From: Bacteroidota bacterium | Lineage (GTDB): Bacteria > Bacteroidota > Bacteroidia > Flavobacteriales > Flavobacteriaceae | Reading direction: 5' to 3' | Length of the DNA stretch: 11,226 nt | NCBI GenBank assembly: GCA_023437485.1 | Contig: JAEZGB010000061.1 | Location: forward strand, 1 to 11,226 | Shown: one piece after another, positions 1 through 6,937 of the stretch | Layout: the number at the start of each line of letters is the position of its first letter | How positions within the stretch are numbered: the stretch's first letter is position 1 | The notes under the pieces: model-generated | Database searches by the model: none | Told to the model about the DNA's origin: nothing | The model's input: the letters and a program-made list of their open reading frames with translations, nothing else | Position numbers and translations under genes: made by a program

Positions 1-1148
1 GTATAAAGCGAAACATCTTCATTATAGGCCACGCGAAACTTTCGGGACAAGGCTGACCGGAGCGCTTCAAAATTGCCGAATTTGTCATCACAGCAAACTG
101 AAAAGGAAATCGCCGAGTTCTGAATCAGGTGCACTTTTATCCGATACTTGTGCAACAGCGCAAAAATTTCGCTGATGTTTTCTTCCATGATAAATGAAAA
201 ATCAATTGACGAAATTGAAATGAGCAATTGATTGCGCTTGACAATGAAGCAGGGCATCTCCGGAACCAGGTCGGCGCCTTTTGATACTTTGGTGCCCGGA
301 TGCAGGGGGTTGAGGAATGACTTGACAAACAGGGGGATTTCCTTTTTTTGCAACGGCTGAAGCGTTTTGGGATGGATCACGCTTGCGCCGTAAAAAGCCA
401 GTTCAATGGCTTCGCGATAGGAAATCTGGTGCAAAAGTACCGCGTTTTCAAAATAGCGCGGATCCGCGTTCATCACACCGGGAACGTCCTTCCAAATGGT
501 GACGCTTCCAGCGTTGAGACTGTAGGCAAAAATCGCGGCGGTGTAGTCAGATCCTTCGCGGCCCAGGGTGGTGGTGAAGTTGTTTTCATCCGATCCCAAA
601 AACCCCTGAGTAATGTTGAGCACTTTTTTCCGAATGCCTTTGGCGATGTTTTTTTGGGTGACTTCCCAATTGACATTGGCATCGCGGTAGAAAGAATCGG
701 TTTTGATCAGGTTGCGGACATCCAGCCATTGGGTTTTAATGCCGCGGAATTGCATATAATGGCTTACAATGGTAGTGGAGACGATTTCGCCAAAACCAAC
801 CACCTGGTCATACACAAAATTATAGTTGGGCGATTTGTTCTGCTTCAGGAAATGGTCAAGTTCGGAGAAGTGACGCGCAACTTCGGCAAAGACCTCGTTT
901 GTGTCGTCTTCAAAAAGCTCGAGCAAAATCTGGTTGTGGTATTTGCGGACTTCCTGCAAGGAGGCGCTTAGCGAAGCCGATTTTTTGAAATAGTTGTTGA
1001 TGACGGCCTCGAGCGCATTAGTGGTTTTTCCCATGGCCGACACCACGAGCAACACGTCGTCATAGCCGGTCTGGGTCAAAACGTCGTAAACGTTCCTGAT
1101 GCCTGTGGCGTCCTTGACAGATGCGCCGCCGAATTTGAAGATTCTCAT
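1..1148 (-). CDS. lysC: Aspartate kinase (C-terminus beyond window)
   Basis: Reading leftward from the ATG at 1148-1146, the frame stays open to the window edge (382 codons), so the C-terminus is missing. The enzyme phosphorylates L-aspartate, the first step towards lysine, threonine and methionine, in the cytoplasm. Visible landmarks are the N-terminal ATP-site motif KFGGAS (residues 5-10), GREGSDYTAA near residue 197, VPGVMNADPR near 222 and the GASVIHPKTL segment near 255. All are characteristic of the amino acid kinase fold of aspartokinases. From about residue 300 the sequence looks like a regulatory ACT domain, which would bind an end-product amino acid. No homoserine dehydrogenase part can be seen in the window. 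The start has no Shine-Dalgarno and follows a heptamer repeat. The gene is co-directional with the acetyltransferase gene upstream, separated by 206 bp of repeats. The symbol is by family; paralogues in the genome cannot be excluded. Confidence 0.93.
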   Translation of the reverse strand, partial: MRIFKFGGASVKDATGIRNVYDVLTQTGYDDVLLVVSAMGKTTNALEAVINNYFKKSASLSASLQEVRKYHNQILLELFEDDTNEVFAEVARHFSELDHFLKQNKSPNYNFVYDQVVGFGEIVSTTIVSHYMQFRGIKTQWLDVRNLIKTDSFYRDANVNWEVTQKNIAKGIRKKVLNITQGFLGSDENNFTTTLGREGSDYTAAIFAYSLNAGSVTIWKDVPGVMNADPRYFENAVLLHQISYREAIELAFYGASVIHPKTLQPLQKKEIPLFVKSFLNPLHPGTKVSKGADLVPEMPCFIVKRNQLLISISSIDFSFIMEENISEIFALLHKYRIKVHLIQNSAISFSVCCDDKFGNFEALRSALSRKFRVAYNEDVSLY

Positions 1149-1354
1149 TTTATGTCGAATGTCGCATGACGAACGTCGCTTGAAGTCCGAAAGAGGCAGT
1201 TAGGATGTAAAGTCATAAGATCGTAAAGTCATTAGGTCGTAAGGTCATAAAGTCATAAGATTAGAAGGTCATAGTTATAAGGTAAATTCGCTAATTCGCT
1301 AATTTAACTCCACTATCGCTCCGTTCCGTTCGGCTGCGCCTCGGGTCTTCATTT
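1149..1354. repeat. Repeat-filled spacer between acetyltransferase and aspartate kinase genes
   Basis: The spacer is almost wholly short in-phase repeats. 1152-1179 holds four heptamers (ATGTCGA, ATGTCGC, ATGACGA, ACGTCGC). 1203-1274 holds nine octamers. 1290-1305 holds two TTCGCTAA-type octamers. 1326-1344 is a hairpin core on the minus strand. 1352-1367 holds two TTTTCAAA octamers, the second entering the acetyltransferase gene. No clear TAnnTTTG promoter for the aspartate kinase gene is visible, so that gene may be read through from upstream, or its promoter may lie inside the repeats. Confidence 0.85.
1203..1274. repeat. Octamer tandem array, consensus RGTCRTAA
   Basis: Nine units stand exactly in phase at 8 bp: GGATGTAA, AGTCATAA, GATCGTAA, AGTCATTA, GGTCGTAA, GGTCATAA, AGTCATAA, GATTAGAA, GGTCATAG. 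The units vary at a few positions while the period is kept. The reverse complement of the same octamer forms the array at 8524-8603. Confidence 0.9.
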
Positions 1355-1369
1355 TCAAATTTTCAAATC
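1299..1369 (-). repeat. 71-bp dispersed repeat, copy 1 (inverted relative to 6650-6720)
   Basis: Read on the minus strand from 1369 to 1299, this matches the plus strand at 6650-6720 with one mismatch (the base matching 6671 is A here, G there). It contains the GATTTGAAAATTTGAAAATGA lead-in, the hairpin core at 1344-1326, a CGGAACGGAGCGATAGTGGAG tail and GTTAAATTAG. Its first 12 bases encode the last four residues of the acetyltransferase and the next three are its stop codon. Confidence 0.95.
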
Positions 1370-1804
1370 ATAATGTACCACCCTCCAATCATCAAGAACT
1401 TTTGCCCCGGCTTTCTCATAAAAACGGATTGCGTCAATGTTCCAATCCAGTACGTTCCATTCAATTCGGCGGACGCCCTGCTGTTGCCCGTGCTCCAGTA
1501 CCCTGTTGAACAGTTTTTCGCCAATTCCCTTACCTCGCATGGATTTGGTGACGATAAGGTCTTCCAAATGCACAGTCTTGCCTTTCCAGGTGCTGTATCG
1601 GTAATAAAACAGCGCCATACCGGTGATATTGCCGTCGGCTTCAGCCACGATGCATTGGAACAGCGGCTGGGCCCCAAATCCGTCGCGGATCAAATCATCG
1701 GCGGTGATTACAACCGCCTCAGGTTCGCGCTCAAATTCGGCGAGTTCGCAAATCAGTTGCAAAACCCGGGGCATATCATCGGCAGTTGCGGGGCGTATCG
1801 TCAT
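1355..1804 (-). CDS. SSAT-like GNAT family N-acetyltransferase
   Basis: This 149-residue acetyltransferase resembles spermidine/spermine N1-acetyltransferase (human SAT1) along its whole length: IRPAT at 3-7, DGFG at 41-44, the VHLEDLIV strand at 78-85, the acetyl-CoA motif R90-GKG-I-G95, and WNxDAIRFYEKAGA at 121-134. SSAT-like proteins move an acetyl group from acetyl-CoA to a polyamine, diamine or thialysine; the substrate here cannot be told. The start at 1804 follows a TATATTTG promoter element and gives the expected N-terminus. The last four codons (D-L-K-I) and the stop lie inside a dispersed repeat that also occurs after the protease gene, and only ten residues follow the conserved WR pair, so the C-terminus seems to have been rewritten and shortened by the repeat. 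The gene is divergent from fbp and upstream of the aspartate kinase gene on the same strand. Confidence 0.9.
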   Translation of the reverse strand: MTIRPATADDMPRVLQLICELAEFEREPEAVVITADDLIRDGFGAQPLFQCIVAEADGNITGMALFYYRYSTWKGKTVHLEDLIVTKSMRGKGIGEKLFNRVLEHGQQQGVRRIEWNVLDWNIDAIRFYEKAGAKVLDDWRVVHYDLKI

Positions 1805-1822
1805 CTAAAAAACGGTTATGGG

Positions 1823-1830
1823 CAAATATA
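1823..1830 (-). promoter_or_regulatory. -7 promoter element TATATTTG for the acetyltransferase gene
   Basis: On the minus strand this is a perfect match to the Bacteroidota -7 consensus TAnnTTTG, with 18 nt between it and the ATG. No TTG stands at the expected -33 spacing, so the call rests on the -7 box and its position. Confidence 0.55.
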
Positions 1831-1879
1831 CGTACTGGCGGTGAGGGAAAAAAGCGGCAGGCAAAAGCAAAAAAAGAGC

Positions 1880-1887
1880 GATATTTG
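1880..1887 (+). promoter_or_regulatory. Probable -7 element GATATTTG for fbp
   Basis: Seven of eight positions match TAnnTTTG, and 21 nt separate it from the fbp ATG. With the acetyltransferase element it would form a divergent promoter pair in the 104-bp gap. No -33 TTG is evident. Confidence 0.4.
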
Positions 1888-1908
1888 CGCAACAACCACA
1901 ACAAAATA

Positions 1909-2922
1909 ATGGAAGAACGCAACCGGACACTTGGCGAATTCATCATTGAGAAACAATCGCAGTTCCAATACTCATCAGGGGAGCTTTCCCGAATTATCAA
2001 CTCCATCAGGCTCGCGGCCAAGGTGGTCAACTACAAAGTGAACAAGGCCGGGCTGGTGGATATTACGGGTGCCGCGGGCGAGCAGAACGTCCAGGGAGAG
2101 GATCAGCAAAAGCTTGACGTGTACGCCAACAATGTGTTTATCAAGACTTTGACAAACAGGGAGATTGTGTGTGGGATCGCCTCGGAGGAAAATGACGATT
2201 TCATTACCGTTGCCGGACAGGACAACAGCCACAGCAATAAATATGTATTGTTAATGGATCCCCTGGACGGGTCGTCCAACATCGATGTAAATGTTTCGGT
2301 GGGAACTATATTTTCAGTTTTCAGACGGATCACGCCCGTGGGAACTCCGGTGACCCTTGAAGACTTTTTGCAGCCTGGCACCGCTCAAGTAGCCGCGGGA
2401 TATGTCATTTACGGAACATCGACCATGTTGGTCTATACTACGGGGCACGGAGTCAACGGATTTACGCTCAACCCCGCGATTGGCACTTTTTACCTGTCGC
2501 ACCCCAATATGCAGTTTCGTGAAGACGGCAATATCTACTCCATCAATGAGGGCAATTATGTCCATTTTCCGCAAGGGGTCAAGGATTATCTCAAATATTG
2601 CCAGAGCGAAGAGGGGGACAGGCCCTACACATCGCGTTATATCGGGAGTTTGGTAAGCGACATCCACCGCAACATGATCAAGGGCGGAATCTATATTTAT
2701 CCAACATCATCCAAAGCGCCAAAAGGCAAATTGAGGTTGCTGTACGAATGTAATCCAATGGCTTTTGTAGTGGAGCAGGCCGGAGGAAAGGCCTCTGACG
2801 GTTTCAGGCGAATCATGGAAATCCAACCCACCGAACTCCATCAGCGGGTCCCATTCTTTTGCGGTAGCCGGAATATGGTGGACAAAGCTGAGGAATTCAT
2901 GGCCAGGCACGCCGCAAACTAA
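1909..2922 (+). CDS. fbp: Class I fructose-1,6-bisphosphatase
   Basis: This 337-residue enzyme hydrolyses fructose-1,6-bisphosphate to fructose-6-phosphate in gluconeogenesis. Its length is normal for class I. The metal-binding signature is intact: the SEE acidic run at 92-94, the DPLDGSS motif with D117 and D120, and E280 in LLYE. The substrate-loop segment LRLLYECNPMAF and the following EQAGGKASDG (289-298) closely match the E. coli enzyme. I chose the ATG at 1909 rather than the in-frame ATG at 1786. The upstream extension is basic, low in complexity, unlike FBPase and would overlap the divergent acetyltransferase gene, whereas 1909 gives the usual N-terminus and sits 21 nt after a promoter-like GATATTTG. 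The TAA interlocks with the stop codon of the convergent gene. Confidence 0.97.
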   Translation: MEERNRTLGEFIIEKQSQFQYSSGELSRIINSIRLAAKVVNYKVNKAGLVDITGAAGEQNVQGEDQQKLDVYANNVFIKTLTNREIVCGIASEENDDFITVAGQDNSHSNKYVLLMDPLDGSSNIDVNVSVGTIFSVFRRITPVGTPVTLEDFLQPGTAQVAAGYVIYGTSTMLVYTTGHGVNGFTLNPAIGTFYLSHPNMQFREDGNIYSINEGNYVHFPQGVKDYLKYCQSEEGDRPYTSRYIGSLVSDIHRNMIKGGIYIYPTSSKAPKGKLRLLYECNPMAFVVEQAGGKASDGFRRIMEIQPTELHQRVPFFCGSRNMVDKAEEFMARHAAN

Positions 2923-3410
2923 CGGTCGGCCGGTTCGCCAACCGGATGCAGGTCAGGAAGTTTTCCGTATAATGACAAGCGCCTGGATGCGAGTTTGTCC
3001 CGGCGCTTTTCTTTTGTCCTGATTTTTTTGGCAAGCTTCGCGATTTTTTTCTCCTGATTTTTCAGGTCTTTATCTGCCTTTCTGGATTTGCGGGCCTGCT
3101 TCAACGCTTTTTTTGCCTGTTTTTCAGCTCTTTTGGCATCGCGGACATCCCCATCTTTAGCCTTTCGCGCCTTGTCGCTGCTGGCTTTTGCGGCTGAAAG
3201 CGACGCTTCCTTTGCCTGCGCGGCGCTGGAGCGGTACTCAACCAGATTTACACGTGCCTTTTCAAGACTTGATTTAAGTGCGGTTATCTCGCGATTGAGC
3301 TGGGCGTATTCGGCATCCAGCCTGGCAATATCTGACAGGTCGGCCTTTTGCGCTATCGCAGGTAGAAACAACAGGCTGATTAGCAGCCCGAACAGCGTTT
3401 TAGCTCTCAT
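2919..3410 (-). CDS. Secreted Lys/Ala-rich coiled-coil protein, function unknown
   Basis: The 163-residue product begins with a signal peptide: basic MRAK, a hydrophobic core to about residue 17, then PAIA before Q21, a good signal peptidase I site. The mature part is highly charged. Residues 27-60 read as a regular helix, and about 65-145 is very rich in Lys, Ala and Arg, suggesting one long helix or coiled coil in the periplasm. I recognise no enzyme motif or named family. The reverse strand is also partly open (3088-3435), but that translation has no signal or family resemblance. The gene starts 39 nt after the TerB-like gene on the same strand, and no promoter is visible between them, so they are probably co-transcribed. 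Its TAG (2921-2919) shares two bases with the fbp stop. Confidence 0.8.
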   Translation of the reverse strand: MRAKTLFGLLISLLFLPAIAQKADLSDIARLDAEYAQLNREITALKSSLEKARVNLVEYRSSAAQAKEASLSAAKASSDKARKAKDGDVRDAKRAEKQAKKALKQARKSRKADKDLKNQEKKIAKLAKKIRTKEKRRDKLASRRLSLYGKLPDLHPVGEPADR

Positions 3411-3449
3411 AAATCAGTTTTTAATGAACCAATAATTCAGCGGATAACG

Positions 3450-3881
3450 CTATTTGTTCATGTGCGTCATTTCATAGGTAAAGGTGTCCAGGTCCACATG
3501 GTTTTTCACCAGCGACAGCGCCTTATCCACAATGTAATTCACGTTTCCGGGAGTAAAGCCAAGCGCGAGTGCAAAACGACGCAGCATCAGTTCCTGTTTG
3601 TCGCCCAGCTGCTGGTCAACTTCAACAATCCTGGCCAGGTCATACAGGCGCTCAAGCCTTTGCGAATACAAATAAGGAGGGTTTATGGGGAACTTGGTGG
3701 GATTTTCAATGATTTCCTCAAATTCGGCCGCCGATATTTCAAGTTTTCCGGCAAGCTTCTCAAGAAAGGCCCGCTCCACCGTAGAAATTGTTCCATCGGA
3801 CATGGCAACGCGCACCATTGCTGAGAAATGACCCTTGTTTCGGGCTTTGAATTCGCTGTCGAAAAGATCGGAAAATGACAT
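3450..3881 (-). CDS. TerB-family protein
   Basis: This 143-residue, all-helical, probably cytoplasmic protein has the pattern of the TerB-like (tellurite resistance protein B) fold: an acidic helix pair with VAMSDGTISTVERAFLEKLA near residues 25-44, then AAEFEEII, and a second repeat-like half around VDQQLGDKQELMLRRFALAL (93-112). In TerB these acidic Asp/Glu helices bind metal ions. No other ter genes are nearby, so a tellurite role should not be assumed; stand-alone TerB-like proteins are common in Bacteroidota with unknown function. A TATCTTTG element lies 17 nt before the ATG. The coiled-coil secreted protein follows as the probable second gene of the transcript. Confidence 0.8.
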   Translation of the reverse strand: MSFSDLFDSEFKARNKGHFSAMVRVAMSDGTISTVERAFLEKLAGKLEISAAEFEEIIENPTKFPINPPYLYSQRLERLYDLARIVEVDQQLGDKQELMLRRFALALGFTPGNVNYIVDKALSLVKNHVDLDTFTYEMTHMNK

Positions 3882-3898
3882 AAGTTAGGGTTTTAGGG

Positions 3899-3906
3899 CA
3901 AAGATA
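3899..3906 (-). promoter_or_regulatory. -7 promoter element TATCTTTG for the TerB-like gene
   Basis: A perfect TAnnTTTG match on the minus strand with 17 nt between it and the ATG. The region upstream is AT-rich, with a run of seven T on the minus strand, but no TTG stands at 17-23 bp. Confidence 0.55.
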
Positions 3907-3978
3907 ATCTGTTATCAGCATTAAAAAAACATTCAGCAAAAAGTTTGATTTGAGACCCCTGACGGCCAATCAAAAAAA

Positions 3979-4011
3979 TTGTATGTTTACACACCCTGAA
4001 TCCTACATTTT
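3979..4011 (+). promoter_or_regulatory. Possible promoter of the hupE-like operon (TTG, 22 bp, TACATTTT)
   Basis: TTG at 3979-3981 and TACATTTT at 4004-4011 (seven of eight to TAnnTTTG) are 22 bp apart, within the range reported for Flavobacteriia. Only 6 nt lie between the -7 box and the ATG at 4018, so the transcript would have almost no leader. Confidence 0.4.
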
Positions 4012-4017
4012 TTTGCC

Positions 4018-4608
4018 ATGAGTGACTTCTGGATCTATTTCAACATCGGCCTCCGGCACGTGCTGGACATCAATGGTTATGACCATGTTCTTTTCCTGAT
4101 CGCCCTCACGGTCCCCTATACTTTTAAGGAATGGCCGCGAATCCTGATTTTGGTTTCGGTATTCACGCTGGGCCATACGCTGGCGCTGCTGTTGTCGGTC
4201 TTTAACATCGTCACCATGAACGCCGACCTTGTTGAATTCCTGATTCCGGTAACCATCCTGATCACCGCCATCTATGGATTGTTAACCGCCGGCAAGACCT
4301 CCAAATCAGCAAGCGCGACCACTGCGATCTTCATCACGCTGTTTTTTGGTTTGATACACGGATTGGGTTTTTCAAACTACTTCAAGTCAATATTGGCCGG
4401 GAACCCTACTGACAAACTCATTCCGCTGCTTGAATTTGCCCTGGGGATAGAGGCGGCGCAGATTATTGTGGTGATCGTGGTGCTGCTCATTGGCTATGTC
4501 GCGCAAACCTTTTTAAGGTTCAACCGCCGTGATTGGGCCTTGATCGCCAGCGCCTTTGTTGCCGGTGTTGTGGTTCCGATGATCATTGAGAGCGAAATAT
4601 GGAAATGA
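4018..4608 (+). CDS. HupE/UreJ-like integral membrane protein
   Basis: This 196-residue membrane protein has about six hydrophobic segments. It carries the polar signatures of the HupE/UreJ_2 group: GLRHVLD with H14, GYDHVLF with D22 and H23, LGHTLAL with H53, GLIHGLGFSNYF with H114, and GIEAAQ at 143-148. In HupE and UreJ such intramembrane His/Asp residues are linked to nickel or cobalt handling for hydrogenase or urease. Neither enzyme is seen in this window and the wider Bacteroidota group is uncharacterised, so the cargo is unknown. It is the first gene of a tight operon: 12 nt separate its TGA from the dCMP deaminase ATG. There is no Shine-Dalgarno before the start. Confidence 0.85.
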   Translation: MSDFWIYFNIGLRHVLDINGYDHVLFLIALTVPYTFKEWPRILILVSVFTLGHTLALLLSVFNIVTMNADLVEFLIPVTILITAIYGLLTAGKTSKSASATTAIFITLFFGLIHGLGFSNYFKSILAGNPTDKLIPLLEFALGIEAAQIIVVIVVLLIGYVAQTFLRFNRRDWALIASAFVAGVVVPMIIESEIWK

Positions 4609-4620
4609 TATAATATTTAA

Positions 4621-5070
4621 ATGGAAGAGGGAAAGCTCAATAAATATGATAAGGCGTATCTTAGGATCGCGACCGAATGGGGAAAACTTTCCTACTGCAC
4701 TCGCAAACAGGTTGGAGCGATCATCGTCAAAGACCGGATGATTATTTCAGATGGCTACAATGGAACGCCTTCGGGTTTTGAAAACTGTTGTGAAGATGAT
4801 CAGGGTTACACCAAATGGTACGTATTGCATGCTGAAGCCAACGCAATCCTCAAAGTGGCGAGGTCTACCCAAACTTGTGACGGCGCAACACTATACATAA
4901 CGCTTTCGCCTTGTCGCGAATGCAGCAAACTTATCCATCAGGCCGGCATCAGGCGCGTGGTTTACCAAAAAGGTTACCGCGATATGTCGGGGATCGAGTT
5001 CCTGCAAAAAGCCGGGGTTGACGTTCAATACATTCCGGCGCATGATGCCGCATTAAATGAAGAACACTAA
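4621..5070 (+). CDS. dCMP deaminase (zinc-dependent cytidine/deoxycytidylate deaminase family)
   Basis: The 149-residue cytoplasmic enzyme converts dCMP to dUMP, feeding thymidylate synthesis. The zinc site is complete: H70-A-E72 (E72 the proton shuttle) and P97-C98-x2-C101. The stretch GYNGTPSGFENC (45-56) and the tail GYRDMSGIEFLQKAGV (118-133) are typical of dCMP deaminase rather than tRNA or guanine deaminases. It resembles Firmicutes ComEB without that protein's extra parts. The gene lies 12 nt after the HupE-like gene, and its 3' end overlaps the protease gene by 14 nt in another frame, so the three are very probably one transcript with coupled translation. Confidence 0.92.
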   Translation: MEEGKLNKYDKAYLRIATEWGKLSYCTRKQVGAIIVKDRMIISDGYNGTPSGFENCCEDDQGYTKWYVLHAEANAILKVARSTQTCDGATLYITLSPCRECSKLIHQAGIRRVVYQKGYRDMSGIEFLQKAGVDVQYIPAHDAALNEEH

Positions 5071-6634
5071 AAAATACCTTCCCGTAATTGTTTTCTCCTG
5101 CATCGGGGCCGGGATCATGGTAGGCGGAATGTTAAATTTTCCCCAGGAGACGGGGCCCGCAATCGGAATCAGCCGGAATGACCATAGAACCAAGCTTAAC
5201 CGGCTAATCGATTTTATCGAGAGTGAGTATGTAGATGATGTGAATACCGATTCAATTGTTGATGTAACGGTTGACGATATCCTTTCCCGCCTGGATCCGC
5301 ACTCGGTTTACATACCTTCATCAGAGCAAAATGAGGTTGCCGAATACATGAAAGGCGATTTTGTTGGAATCGGTGTCAATTTTTATATGTACAATGATTC
5401 GGTTGCCGTGATCAAGCCCATTGCCGGCGGGCCATCTGAAAAAGCGGGAATCAAAGCGGGCGACAGGATTTTATACGCTGGAAATTCCAAACTCTACGGG
5501 CGCAAACTTCCTGCTGACAGCCTTTTTTCAAAATTAAAAGGCGAAGAAGGAAGCAAGGTACAGCTTACGGTATACAGAAAGAGCACTGATAAGGTGCTGA
5601 AGTTCAATGTCACAAGATCAGTTGTTCCGATAAAAAGCGTTGAAGCGGCGGTGATGATCGGGCCCGAAACCGGCTACATCAAGATTAACCGTTTTGCCGA
5701 GACCACTTATGAGGAATTCCGCGAAGCCCTGCTCAAGCTCAAGAGCCGCGGTGCACGGGAACTGGCCATCGATGTTCGCGACAACGGCGGCGGTTATATG
5801 GAAATGGCCAACGAGATTGCCGATGAACTCCTGCCTAACAATCAACTTATCGTTTTCACTAAAAATAAAAAAGGCCGAGTCAACAAGACATTTGCCACTT
5901 CAAGGGGCAATTTCCACACGGGGAAAGTATTTATCCTGATCAACGAAAACTCGGCTTCGGCCAGCGAAATCCTTGCCGGCGCGGTTCAGGACAACGACCG
6001 TGGGTTGGTGGTAGGCCGCCGGTCATTTGGAAAGGGACTGGTTCAGCGCGAAATGGATTTTACCGACGGATCGGCCGTAAGGCTTACGGTTGCCCGATAT
6101 TACACGCCGAGCGGACGGTCAATCCAAAAAGATTATGCCAATGGAACCGAAAGTTATTTTACTGACTTTGAGAAAAGGTTCAACAACGGGGAGCTTTACA
6201 ACAAAGACAGCATAAAAATCGCCGATACCCTGAAATTTAAAACCCGGAACGGAAGGATTGTTTATGGCGGCGGCGGGATAGTTCCCGATGTCTTTGTGCC
6301 TCTGGAAGTGGAACACGGCCATGAAAGTGTTGGGTATCTGATGCAATCGGGCGCGGTGGGACACTTTGTATTTGAACAGATTGACGCCCGCCGAACCTAC
6401 TTTGAGTCGCTTACCTATCCCAAATTCCTCCAGGTCATGGAGCAGGACACCTACGTCGCGGCTTTTCGGCAGTACCTGGCCGATAATGGCTTATTTCTCA
6501 GTCTTCAAAAGAACACTGCGCTGGTAAAACGCTACCTGACGGCTGAATTCGCACGGCAGTTGTTTGACGAAGAAAAGTATTTTGAGATTACGCTAAAGGA
6601 AGATCCGATGATTAAGGAGGTGTTGAGCAGGTAG
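5057..6634 (+). CDS. S41-family C-terminal processing protease (CtpA/Prc-like)
   Basis: The 525-residue protein has an N-terminal hydrophobic segment (about 7-25) that acts as signal or membrane anchor and places the enzyme in the periplasm. A helical cap region (45-100) is followed by a PDZ domain (about 100-185, with FVGIGVNF and the AGIKAGDRIL loop). The S41 core carries the Ser/Lys dyad: S301 in NENSASASE and K326 in RSFGKG, with Q330 behind. The spacing S-25-K-4-Q equals that of E. coli Prc. VRDNGGG (240-246) and YYTPSGRSIQ (348-357) are further family marks. Residues 380-525 are a C-terminal extension common in Bacteroidota members. Such enzymes trim C-termini of envelope proteins. The start lies inside the dCMP deaminase gene. 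A dispersed repeat begins 15 bp after the stop. Confidence 0.95.
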   Translation: MKNTKKYLPVIVFSCIGAGIMVGGMLNFPQETGPAIGISRNDHRTKLNRLIDFIESEYVDDVNTDSIVDVTVDDILSRLDPHSVYIPSSEQNEVAEYMKGDFVGIGVNFYMYNDSVAVIKPIAGGPSEKAGIKAGDRILYAGNSKLYGRKLPADSLFSKLKGEEGSKVQLTVYRKSTDKVLKFNVTRSVVPIKSVEAAVMIGPETGYIKINRFAETTYEEFREALLKLKSRGARELAIDVRDNGGGYMEMANEIADELLPNNQLIVFTKNKKGRVNKTFATSRGNFHTGKVFILINENSASASEILAGAVQDNDRGLVVGRRSFGKGLVQREMDFTDGSAVRLTVARYYTPSGRSIQKDYANGTESYFTDFEKRFNNGELYNKDSIKIADTLKFKTRNGRIVYGGGGIVPDVFVPLEVEHGHESVGYLMQSGAVGHFVFEQIDARRTYFESLTYPKFLQVMEQDTYVAAFRQYLADNGLFLSLQKNTALVKRYLTAEFARQLFDEEKYFEITLKEDPMIKEVLSR

Positions 6635-6649
6635 TTGGGGACGTTTGAA

Positions 6650-6720
6650 GATTTGAAAATTTGAAAATGAGGACCCGAGGCGCAGCCGAACGGAACGGAG
6701 CGATAGTGGAGTTAAATTAG
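6650..6720 (+). repeat. 71-bp dispersed repeat, copy 2
   Basis: 70 of 71 bases match the minus strand of 1369-1299. It starts 15 bp after the protease stop codon, in the sense direction, as copy 1 does relative to the acetyltransferase. It contains the hairpin core CCGAGGCGCAGCCGAACGG at 6675-6693. Confidence 0.95.
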
Positions 6721-6731
6721 GAAATTAGGAC

Positions 6732-6752
6732 CCGAGCCCAAAGGGCGAACGG
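6732..6752 (+). repeat. Hairpin core with a compensated stem (GCCC-AAA-GGGC)
   Basis: The same frame as the other cores, CCG-A-stem-GAA-CGG, but the inner stem is GCCC/GGGC round an AAA loop instead of GGC/GCC. Both sides of the stem have changed together. It is followed by CGGAGCGGAACGAAGTGAAG, a variant of the tail in the 71-bp repeat. Confidence 0.75.
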
Positions 6753-6903
6753 AGCGGAACGAAGTGAAGCTAAATGAGGAAATTTGCTTAATAAGAGACC
6801 GTCTCAAAACCCATAACTCAAAACCCATACCTTCAGCGCTCACAACATCCTGTTAGCACCCGGCCCCAATTCAAAATTCAAAATTAACTCCCCTTCGGTC
6901 GTT

Positions 6904-6922
6904 CAGTTCGGCTTCGCCTCGG
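6904..6922 (-). repeat. Hairpin core copy after the FAD oxidoreductase gene
   Basis: On the minus strand it reads CCGAGGCGAAGCCGAACTG, inner stem GGC/GCC with loop GAA. The repeat unit begins at the TAA of the oxidoreductase gene with ATTTTGAATTTTAAC and runs on through GGAGTTAATTTTGAATTTTG, the same lead-in/core/tail plan as the other copies. Confidence 0.75.
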
Positions 6923-6937
6923 GTTAAAATTCAAAAT

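Larger units (their letters stand above)
6635..6937. repeat. Repeat-filled spacer between two convergent operons
   Basis: In order: 71-bp repeat copy 2 (6650-6720); a second, diverged hairpin unit in tandem (6721-6772); an 11-bp palindrome GAGACCGTCTC (6795-6805); two 14-bp units, CTCAAAACCCATAA then CTCAAAACCCATAC (6803-6830), each two heptamers; heptamers ATTCAAA twice (6869-6882); and a third hairpin core on the minus strand (6904-6922), which ends against the stop codon of the FAD oxidoreductase gene. The plus-strand copies face ctpA and the minus-strand copy faces the other gene, so each points away from the stop it follows. No U-rich intrinsic terminator is clear. Confidence 0.85.

Noticed and set aside
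348..971. 207-codon open frame on the plus strand
   Set aside because: It is antisense to the aspartate kinase gene, whose motifs are unmistakable; the plus-strand translation has no recognisable family features.
1786..1908. N-terminal extension of fbp from an in-frame ATG at 1786
   Set aside because: It would overlap the start of the divergent acetyltransferase gene, is basic and low in complexity, and gives a length above the family norm; the ATG at 1909 gives a normal 337-residue FBPase.
3088..3435. 115-codon plus-strand frame opposite the coiled-coil gene
   Set aside because: It arises from the Lys/Ala-rich codon pattern of the minus strand, which has a convincing signal peptide and operon position.
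3450..4608. Tellurite- or nickel-resistance island from TerB-like and HupE-like genes
   Set aside because: They are in divergent units and no ter, hydrogenase, urease or nickel genes are present; both families occur as solitary members in Bacteroidota.
1299..6720. Composite transposon bounded by the 71-bp inverted repeats
   Set aside because: The enclosed genes are housekeeping genes without a transposase, no target-site duplication is visible, and further diverged copies of the same element occur elsewhere in the window.
6795..6805. Palindrome GAGACCGTCTC as a terminator or operator
   Set aside because: The centre leaves no room for a loop and no T-run follows; a dyad operator is possible but nothing else supports it.
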